The position numbers and the translations under genes are program-made. Below are positions 5,653 to 10,784 of a stretch of 10,784 nucleotides of DNA, piece by piece; the stretch's first letter is position 1; each line of letters opens with the position of its first letter. Under the pieces are notes generated by a model. That model saw only the letters and a program-made list of their open reading frames with translations, had not been told where the DNA came from and searched no databases. Origin of the DNA: an uncultured Oscillospiraceae bacterium (lineage in GTDB: Bacteria > Bacillota > Clostridia > Oscillospirales > Acutalibacteraceae); the NCBI GenBank assembly GCA_900547305.1, contig URGH01000076.1:1-10784 (forward strand), written 5' to 3'.

Positions 5653-5689
5653 ATCCGTAACCTCTACAAAAATTCATTTTATCGAATTG

Positions 5690-5718
5690 ATTATATCATA
5701 GAATGAAGCTCTTGACAA
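5690..5718 (-). promoter_or_regulatory. sigma-A-type promoter for the minus-strand island genes
   Basis: On the minus strand TTGTCA (5713-5718) is separated by exactly 17 bases from TATAAT (5690-5695), which is also preceded by TG to make an extended -10. It lies about 37 bases upstream of the ATG at 5652. It would drive the frameshifted gene and possibly GNAT and the genes beyond. It overlaps the first codons of the GH5 frame on the other strand. Confidence 0.7.
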
Positions 5719-6662
5719 TAATAATGAAAAAAGTCCACCGTAATTCTGTCAAAATTACGGTGGACTTATGGGGAAATCCCTTAACGACAAAAGAGCTTTT
5801 TGCTTATGTCAGAGAAACCGGCTTTGACTTTGTGAGAATTCCCGTGACATACAAGAACCATTTCAAAATGGAGCCGGGTTACGAGATCGACAAGGCGTGG
5901 CTTGACCGTGTTCAGCAGATAATCGATTACGCACTGGAATGTGATTTGAAGGTCATTATCAACATTCATCATGACTGTACGACAAGCGGAGATAACAAAA
6001 TATGGTTTATCGCAGTTCTCGCCCATTACGATACGACAAGAGATATTCTCACGTCCTTGTGGTCGCAGATTGCAGAGCGTTTTAAGGATTATGACAACAA
6101 TCTGATTTTTGAAACGCTTAACGAGCCTGCATATGCAAATACAAAGTATCAGGGTCACGGCAATGACGAGTCACGTTACGTTCTCGGCAGACTGAATATC
6201 GAAACGCTCAACGCCATCAGAGCAACGGGCGGAGAGAACGAGAACCGTTTTGTAATGCTCCCGACACACGGCGCCTGCAATAATTACGACACTAACTCGG
6301 CGTTCGTATTCCCCGACGATCCGCACGTTCTTGTCAGCGTTCACGGTTATGTCGAGACTGACAGCAAGTTCCACGACATAACGGTTTGGCATAATCTGTT
6401 TATGATTCAAAAATTCTTCCTCAACAAGGGCTACGGCACGGTTATCGGAGAGTTCGGCGAAATTATACATCCCGAGGATACCGAGGAAGGATTGCAGAAA
6501 ATAGCCGCCGATTTCAAGCTCCAGGTGGAGGTCGCCGACAAATTCGGCGTTCCGAGCTGTTTTTGGGATGACGGCGGTGAACATCTCATCATAGACAGAA
6601 GAACGCTCACTCCATACTGCGCTCAGACGTTAGCCGCCCTTACGGGATATACGCAGGAATAA
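5703..6662 (+). CDS. glycoside hydrolase family 5 (endoglucanase-like), N-terminus lost and replaced by palindrome
   Basis: GH5 enzymes cleave beta-1,4-linked glucans or mannans with a TIM barrel. Homology starts only at LWGNPLTTKE (residue 22). The usual first strand with G-W-N-L-G-N-T-L is missing, and the residues before it are translated palindrome (5731-5767) and flank. The rest of the barrel is present: Arg45 in VRIPVTY, His89-His90 in INIHHD, acid/base Glu141 in LNEP, His214 in VHGY, nucleophile Glu250 in VIGEFGE, and Trp288 in CFWDDG. There is no signal peptide and no carbohydrate-binding module, so no export. Neither ATG (5703 or 5724) has a ribosome binding site. The gene is therefore probably a decayed or unexpressed fragment despite its open frame. 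It is convergent with the sugar-symporter operon. Confidence 0.85.
   Translation: MKLLTIIMKKVHRNSVKITVDLWGNPLTTKELFAYVRETGFDFVRIPVTYKNHFKMEPGYEIDKAWLDRVQQIIDYALECDLKVIINIHHDCTTSGDNKIWFIAVLAHYDTTRDILTSLWSQIAERFKDYDNNLIFETLNEPAYANTKYQGHGNDESRYVLGRLNIETLNAIRATGGENENRFVMLPTHGACNNYDTNSAFVFPDDPHVLVSVHGYVETDSKFHDITVWHNLFMIQKFFLNKGYGTVIGEFGEIIHPEDTEEGLQKIAADFKLQVEVADKFGVPSCFWDDGGEHLIIDRRTLTPYCAQTLAALTGYTQE
5731..5767. repeat. perfect 15-bp palindrome, GTCCACCGTAATT element
   Basis: AAGTCCACCGTAATT (5731-5745) and AATTACGGTGGACTT (5753-5767) are exact reverse complements around the 7-base spacer CTGTCAA. The left arm plus C is identical to the last 16 bases of the window (10769-10784), and nearly matches 3121-3134. 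The right half, read backwards, is GTCCACCGTAATTTTGACAG, matching 3122-3141 with two differences. It therefore looks like two terminal repeats of one element joined with the inside deleted. Its right edge is the breakpoint of the GH5 gene. Confidence 0.85.
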
Positions 6663-6842
6663 TCGCTGCTGTAAAGAACCAAGACCGTATCAAACGGTAA
6701 AGGTCTGCGGCATCGGTTTTCTAAAGGGCTGCGATAACGCACGAATATATCCCGAACGAATGACATATCGCCTTACCGCTGTATGTGAGATATACGGCTT
6801 GCCGTATGATAGGTAATATCGCATATTCGGCTGTAAAATACT
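6663..6842. other. intergenic stretch with small ATACGG hairpins, no gene
   Basis: Between the GH5 stop and the terminator there is no supportable gene. Two small inverted repeats are visible: ACCGT-ATCAA-ACGGT (6684-6698) and ATACGG-CTTG-CCGTAT (6792-6807). The ATACGG word recurs in the terminator stem that follows. They may be decayed regulatory or repeat sequence. Confidence 0.4.
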
Positions 6843-6882
6843 ATACGGTTCTGTTCATAAAACAGAACCGTATTTTTCTTTT
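6843..6882 (+). terminator. strong intrinsic terminator between convergent units
   Basis: ATACGGTTCTGTT (6843-6855) pairs perfectly over 13 bases with AACAGAACCGTAT (6861-6873) around a 5-base loop, followed by TTTTTCTTTTT. It terminates plus-strand transcription coming from the GH5 side. The minus-strand tail is T-poor, so it may stop the opposing operon only weakly. Confidence 0.85.
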
Positions 6883-6926
6883 TCGCAATTATGTATATCG
6901 TTGCAAAAAGCAGTATGTTTTTTGCG

Positions 6927-7154
6927 TTACTCGTTTGCTTCTTTCTTTTTCGATCTTTTTTCCCTGATGGACTTCGGAACGATTCCGGCAAGAATACGGT
7001 TCAGCTTTTCCCATTCGGCTTCGGCTTTGACGGAGTCCTCCTCAAGGCGTTTCTCCATATCGTAATACATTATATTGCAGCCGCATTCGGGGCAATTCTG
7101 CTTAAGGTAAAATATGCTCAGTTTTTTTCCGCATTTCGGGCATTTGTTATCCAT
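6927..7154 (-). CDS. small zinc-ribbon protein, 75 aa
   Basis: Begins MDNKCPKCGKK and carries a second pair in NCPECGC, so Cys5, Cys8, Cys21 and Cys24 form a four-cysteine zinc-ribbon knuckle (Cys26 is additional). The remainder, about residues 32-75, is highly charged and probably helical (MEKRLEEDSVKAEAEWEKL), ending in a basic tail. Its ATG directly abuts the stop of the symporter gene (TAAATG), with GGAGAG inside the end of that gene, so translation is probably coupled. It is the last gene of the three-gene operon. I do not recognise a specific family; it may bind nucleic acid or a protein partner. Confidence 0.72.
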   Translation of the reverse strand: MDNKCPKCGKKLSIFYLKQNCPECGCNIMYYDMEKRLEEDSVKAEAEWEKLNRILAGIVPKSIREKRSKKKEANE

Positions 7155-8633
7155 TTATATCTCTCCTTTTTCGGTTTCGAGTGAAGCAGTCTTTGACCTT
7201 TCTTCACGGCGAATCATCATTTCCTCTTGAATGGTGCGGAGCTTTTCTCCCTCAAGGTCATAGAATTTATACGGTATCAGCGAAAGCAGCGAAACAACGG
7301 GCGGAATTATCGTTACGAGCGCCCAAAGCCAGAAACGGGTATTGACCGTCGCACTCTCAACGAGCTGCAGCGAATTATCGGCAAGCTGTACGGTAACAAG
7401 ACCTATGAGAGGCATAATTCCCGTTGCGACGGCGGTACACAGCGAGCCTGTGAGCTTGCTGATGAAGGTCAAAAGCGAGAACGCCATACCTTCATTTCTT
7501 TCGCCTGTTTTCCATTCCATATAGTCTACGGTGTCGCCGATCATTTTGGTGGGAACAACCATCTTTATGCTTGATATCGCACTGAAAATGAAGCCTTGAA
7601 TCATAAGAAGCGGCACTATTACGATGGGTTGACGATAGAATTTAACGCCGATAAGGAATATGACCGAGGCGACCGCCGCTTTGAGAATACTTGTTCCGAC
7701 AACTATCTGCTTTGATGTCATTCTGCGTTCGAGTATCGGCATAAGTGGGTAGGCGACAAAGCCCGAAACTGCGCCGGGTATACCGATTATCGTACCCCAG
7801 CTTGCGGCACCGAGAGAGAAAATATAGAAATACTGCGAAAATGTATCCGCGATTCCCTCAACGGTTGAAAGAATGCTTGAGCAGACAATGAGCAAAAGCG
7901 GCTTGTTCTTAAACATAAATCTGAAGCAGTCAAGAACCTTCGGCTCGTCGGAATTTTGTACCACACGTTCACGGCAGAAAAGACCTGATAACGAAAACAG
8001 TCCCATACCCAAGGTGCCGGCAACAATACCCATAACGAGAAAGAGTTTACGCATATTGAGTCCTATAACGCCCTTGTTGCTCAGGTCAATAAAGAGGGAG
8101 ATTATCGGAGTGACAAGACCGCCGATGATGCTTGAAATGAAACGTGCGGATGTAATGGCGTTTGACCTGTCCACGGGGTTCGGAGATATTGCCGCAGAGA
8201 GTCCCCAAAACGGAATATCGCCTATTGTGTAGAAAAATTCCCAAACGAAATAGGTCAGGCACATATAGACTATCTTGGCTGCATTGGATTGAACACCGGA
8301 AAGAAACTCTGCGCCGCCGAAAAATACGACGGTGGCTATACCGAGCGGAATCGGAACAAACAGCAGGTACGGACGCAGCTTGCCGAGCCTTGTACGGGTG
8401 CGGTCAACAACCGTACCCATTATCGGGTCATTTAATGCGTCCCAAAAGCCCATAACGGTTATCATTGCGGTGACGGCTTCGCTCGGAATGCCGAAAACGG
8501 TGACAAGGAAGAAGGTCATCTGCATACGCACCATATTGTAGCCTATGACCTGACCGCCGTTCGCAATGCCGTAAAGCACTGTTTCCTTAACGCCGACATA
8601 GCGTTTTTCTTCAAGCATTTCGTTGTTTGACAT
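7155..8633 (-). CDS. GPH family sugar:cation symporter (MelB-like MFS), 492 aa
   Basis: Inner-membrane transporter of the glycoside-pentoside-hexuronide:cation symporter family, importing a glycoside with Na+ or H+. It has about 12 hydrophobic segments and the usual length. The family signature in the first half is WDALNDPIMG (64-73), followed by VVDRTRTRLGKLRPYLL. The C-terminal half carries the matching IGDTVDYMEWKTGERNEG (365-382). AAGGAG precedes the ATG at 8633. It follows the alpha/beta hydrolase by 27 bases and abuts the zinc-ribbon gene, so the three form one operon. A polar charged tail (about residues 460-492) faces the cytoplasm. Its sugar cannot be named. The nearby GH5 suggests oligosaccharides from plant glucans, but that gene is damaged and oppositely oriented. 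Confidence 0.93.
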   Translation of the reverse strand: MSNNEMLEEKRYVGVKETVLYGIANGGQVIGYNMVRMQMTFFLVTVFGIPSEAVTAMITVMGFWDALNDPIMGTVVDRTRTRLGKLRPYLLFVPIPLGIATVVFFGGAEFLSGVQSNAAKIVYMCLTYFVWEFFYTIGDIPFWGLSAAISPNPVDRSNAITSARFISSIIGGLVTPIISLFIDLSNKGVIGLNMRKLFLVMGIVAGTLGMGLFSLSGLFCRERVVQNSDEPKVLDCFRFMFKNKPLLLIVCSSILSTVEGIADTFSQYFYIFSLGAASWGTIIGIPGAVSGFVAYPLMPILERRMTSKQIVVGTSILKAAVASVIFLIGVKFYRQPIVIVPLLMIQGFIFSAISSIKMVVPTKMIGDTVDYMEWKTGERNEGMAFSLLTFISKLTGSLCTAVATGIMPLIGLVTVQLADNSLQLVESATVNTRFWLWALVTIIPPVVSLLSLIPYKFYDLEGEKLRTIQEEMMIRREERSKTASLETEKGEI

Positions 8634-8660
8634 ACATTTTTCTCCTTATTGCTTGTTTCA

Positions 8661-9629
8661 TTAAACGGCTTCGCTTTTCTCGCACTCGGCGATAAAGCTC
8701 TCCATTGCGGATTCATAAGCCGCAGGGTCGGTATAATAACTGCGTGCATGGACAGCGCCGTCCACTGTCAGTTTTTCCTTGCGTGTCGGACAAACCGCAT
8801 AAAGCTCATCCTGCATAAACTGCGGAACGAAATCATCTGCCGCCCCGTGAATAAACAGCACGGGAAGCGATGAATTACTCACCGCTTTAACGGGTGACGC
8901 ATCCCTGAAGTCGTAGCCGCATATCAGGCGGCAGATAAGATTACAGGTATGAAGCATCGGAAAATTCGGCAGGTGAAACGAGGTTTTAAGCTGATATGAA
9001 AATTCGTCCCATGCGCTCGTATAGGAGCAGTCGGCTATGACGCCCTTAACGGCAGGGTCGTTTATCTTGTTGCTCATCATAAGCACCGTAGCACCGCCCA
9101 TGGAAACGCCGTACAGATAGATATTAAGCTCAGGGAACCGTTTTCTTGCGTATTCCAACCAAAGAAGCGTATCCTTCGATTCATGCGTTCCGTAGCCGAG
9201 GAATTTTCCGTCGCTCTCGCCGCAGCCTCTATGCTCCGGCATCAAAACGGTGTAGCCCTCCCGATAGAAATACGGCATAGCGAAACAGAATTCGCCGATG
9301 CCCGAGCTGTGCGCTCCGTGACAGGCAATAAGCAGCTTTCCATTGGTGTTCGGAGGCGTAATGACGCTTCCCCGCAGGATTTCACCGTTTGAGGCGGTAA
9401 GACTCAGCTTCTCAATCGGAAAATCGGCAAACGCTTTAAGCGCCGCATCTCTGTCCCTGTCGTAGTCGCTCTGCGGAGACTCGTTGCCTGCAATGAGTCT
9501 GCCGATAAATTTCGGCAAAGGAATCTGCTTGTACCAGATTATCTGATTAAATGTAAATCCGCAAATCAAAAGCAACAGTATGATAAGTACGCCGAGCAGT
9601 ACGGCAAGTATTATCAAGGCTGTTTTCAT
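8661..9629 (-). CDS. membrane-anchored alpha/beta hydrolase, 322 aa
   Basis: Serine hydrolase of the alpha/beta fold (BEM46/FrsA-like) with one N-terminal membrane helix (about residues 3-28) and no lipobox, so it is likely held at the membrane with the catalytic domain outside or at the surface. The oxyanion strand is LLIACHGAHSSG (99-110). PEHRGCGESDGK (131-142) is a family hallmark. The nucleophile elbow is YGVSMGGA (173-180) with Ser176. The acid is in HGAADDFVP (Asp265 or Asp266). The base is His294 in GAVHARSY. All three triad members are therefore present. GGGAG precedes the ATG at 9629. It is the first gene of the operon with the GPH symporter, which fits deacylation of a glycoside or ester before or after uptake. 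The substrate is unknown. Confidence 0.88.
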   Translation of the reverse strand: MKTALIILAVLLGVLIILLLLICGFTFNQIIWYKQIPLPKFIGRLIAGNESPQSDYDRDRDAALKAFADFPIEKLSLTASNGEILRGSVITPPNTNGKLLIACHGAHSSGIGEFCFAMPYFYREGYTVLMPEHRGCGESDGKFLGYGTHESKDTLLWLEYARKRFPELNIYLYGVSMGGATVLMMSNKINDPAVKGVIADCSYTSAWDEFSYQLKTSFHLPNFPMLHTCNLICRLICGYDFRDASPVKAVSNSSLPVLFIHGAADDFVPQFMQDELYAVCPTRKEKLTVDGAVHARSYYTDPAAYESAMESFIAECEKSEAV

Positions 9630-9660
9630 TCTCTCACTCCCGTTAATCGGCTCCGAGGTT

Positions 9661-9741
9661 TGTATACTGAAAATTTTGCATACTGAATAATAAAACCCGA
9701 TAAGCCGAATTATTTTAGTTTAAAACGCTGTATACAGTATA
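9661..9741 (-). promoter_or_regulatory. promoter candidate with TGTATAC operator-like elements
   Basis: On the minus strand TTGCTT (9759-9764) is 17 bases from TATACT (9736-9741), a fair promoter for the hydrolase-symporter operon. Overlapping and following it are the palindrome CTGTATACAG (9728-9737) and two direct 10-mers TGTATACTGA (9661-9670) and TGCATACTGA (9677-9686), 16 bases apart. Three TGTATAC/TGCATAC elements around one start site suggest a repressor or activator binding region. No regulator gene is in the window. On the plus strand TATAAC (9738-9743) could be a -10 in the other direction. Confidence 0.45.
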
Positions 9742-9797
9742 ACCTATGGAGGAATAAAAAGCAAGATGTTTTGTATTGAATAAAAAAAGGTTATGTG

Positions 9798-10613
9798 ATG
9801 TTACAATTGATAGCTCATAAAAGGCGTCTCACCAAAAGCAGCACAGACACTGCAAAATACATTTACGGCAACGGCGACAGCATTAACGAATGGGGTTACG
9901 ACAACGGCAACAGAAACGGAGTCTACAAAAACACGGCAAACAATGTTAAGACTCTTGAGGTTACCTATGACAACAGCGGAGAGTTAATCCCTTTGTCGAA
10001 AAGATATGACGAGGGAAAAAACGACATTCGTTTCCAGCGCAAACTGCCCAACGTTCAGGAGAGCTTACGGAGAATGCGGCAGAGCGAGGATGTTTCCGAG
10101 GCTGTAAAGCACGCCGAAGCGCTTACGGAAAAGCTCCTTGAAATCATCAAGGCGGAACGGCTTAACGGAACGGAAACGAGCGGTCTTATCCCGCAGACAA
10201 CAAAAATCGCAGACATTGTCCGAAAGTACAACGATTTCAACCGCACGGGGATTTCCAACAAGCAGCTTGCAAGCGACATTTTCGACATCTTCACAGACTA
10301 TATGAACGGTGTCGGCAGCAGCGACACGCTTATAAACGTGCTTACGGATATGATAATGATGCGGGAGCTTAATTCCTTCGAGGTGTTCGGTGACGATGCC
10401 TTCAATGTCGTGCGCGGATATACCGAGGGCGGAAGGTTTTCGATAAGCGACGATACGGCAAGAGAGCTTATTGACACATACGGGAGTCTTGCGGAAGTCA
10501 ACGCCGTTTTGAAGGACAACTACGGCTTTACCGTTGCAAGGGACTCCGACCGCAGAGCAAGGAACAGAACGCCGTGGGCGCCGACCGGTGCGGAGATACC
10601 CCCGGCAGTTTAA
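9798..10613 (+). CDS. fragment of a phage/ICE large polyvalent protein, 271 codons
   Basis: The frame carries YGNGDSINEWGYDNG, then VKTLEVTYDNSGELIPLSKR (about residues 50-69) and DEGKNDIRFQR (71-81). The I-P-L-S-x-R-(Y/F) ... D-I-R-(F/Y) ending is the characteristic C-terminal edge of MuF/ART-type domains in large polyvalent proteins of phages and conjugative elements. After it come long charged helices (about 85-215) and a small last domain. Those proteins are usually over a thousand residues, so this is an internal slice. The first 19 residues look like unrelated flank. The start has no good ribosome binding site; an alternative GTG is at 9795. The stop TAA is formed by the first TTAACGATTA unit of repeat copy B, so the 3' end was cut by the repeat. 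It is probably a decayed fragment. Confidence 0.6.
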   Translation: MLQLIAHKRRLTKSSTDTAKYIYGNGDSINEWGYDNGNRNGVYKNTANNVKTLEVTYDNSGELIPLSKRYDEGKNDIRFQRKLPNVQESLRRMRQSEDVSEAVKHAEALTEKLLEIIKAERLNGTETSGLIPQTTKIADIVRKYNDFNRTGISNKQLASDIFDIFTDYMNGVGSSDTLINVLTDMIMMRELNSFEVFGDDAFNVVRGYTEGGRFSISDDTARELIDTYGSLAEVNAVLKDNYGFTVARDSDRRARNRTPWAPTGAEIPPAV

Positions 10614-10784
10614 CGATTACCTCAGCCATTTAACGATTACAACGGCATAGAAGTCCACGAACCCTATAAAACGCACGAAACCCCGCCGCAGAATTGCTCT
10701 GCAGCGGGGTTCGCTTATGTGCGGAATAGCCGAAAAGCCTTATTTCAAGCGGTTTTCGGGCATAGAAAAAGTCCACCGTAATTC
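10609..10784 (+). repeat. dispersed repeat copy B, right end cut by window
   Basis: Second copy of the 2940-3134 element, in direct orientation. It has two TTAACGATTA units at 10610 and 10630, the GC-rich hairpin, the CCGAAAA hairpin (10730-10760), and the end CATAGAAAAAGTCCACCGTAATTC. The last 16 bases equal 5731-5746, so the sequence beyond the window may complete the same palindrome. It begins exactly at the stop codon of the polyvalent-protein fragment. Confidence 0.82.
10679..10711. terminator. terminator-like GC-rich hairpin in repeat copy B
   Basis: AACCCCGCCGCAG (10679-10691) pairs with CTGCAGCGGGGTT (10699-10711) with the same single C-A mismatch as copy A and a 7-base loop. The preserved mismatch together with changed loop length shows copies A and B share an ancestor. 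The plus-strand T tract is weak. Confidence 0.55.

Noticed and set aside
6900..6926. Small hairpin GCAAAAA ... TTTTTGC as terminator of the symporter operon
   Set aside because: Stem is A/T-only apart from one GC step at its base, too weak to call; the strong stem at 6843-6873 is the better candidate but has a poor minus-strand T tract.
9766..9783. Five-codon mini-ORF (MFCIE) preceded by GGAGG, as a leader peptide or residual gene start
   Set aside because: Too short to support; spacing to GGAGG is long and no attenuator structure follows. It may be the 5' stub of a lost gene, but nothing confirms it.

Overview
The window looks like a chromosomal accessory region from a gut-type clostridial Firmicute, most like Ruminococcus or another Oscillospiraceae. 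This rests on AGGAGG-type ribosome binding sites, moderate GC, a GH5 cellulase homologue, a GPH-family sugar symporter and phage/ICE-type polyvalent protein debris. The genus is an inference. No rRNA, tRNA, CRISPR array, transposase or recombinase gene was seen.

Layout. (1) 1-2536, plus strand, relatively GC-rich: a tight gene run with the end of a ZIP metal transporter, an alpha/beta hydrolase, an LCM-type SAM methyltransferase, and a membrane protein cut off after 68 codons. (2) 2537-5767, clearly AT-richer: an island starting at that truncation. It holds an unrecognised ORF fragment, a tandem-motif/hairpin repeat (copy A), transposon-end-like sequences, and four minus-strand genes: NUDIX hydrolase, an unknown protein with weak ADP-ribosyltransferase-like features, a GNAT acetyltransferase, and a frameshifted protein with a possible caspase-like His/Cys pair. 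It ends in a perfect 15-bp palindrome fused to a GH5 gene lacking its N-terminus. (3) 5768-9629: GH5 on plus, convergent with a minus-strand operon of a membrane-anchored alpha/beta hydrolase, a GPH sugar:cation symporter and a 75-aa zinc-ribbon protein. (4) 9630-10784: a promoter region with repeated TGTATAC elements, a fragment of a large mobile-element protein truncated at both ends, and a second copy (B) of the repeat, cut by the window edge.

The main unexplained structure is a family of short elements, all in the same orientation, at 2921-3144, 3785-3840, 4519-4553, 5731-5767 and 10610-10784. They share a TTAACGATTA array with a 20-bp period, a GC-rich terminator-like hairpin, a CCGAAAA hairpin and a terminal motif GTCCACCGTAATT. 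They separate small unrelated genes and sit at the ends of broken ones. This resembles a cassette-like or transposon-end-driven mosaic, but no enzyme that would move it is visible.

Functionally, GH5 plus the symporter operon would fit oligosaccharide breakdown and uptake, though this GH5 copy is probably non-functional. The island genes are typical small cargo (NUDIX, GNAT, toxin-like proteins). The operon function of region 1 is unknown.
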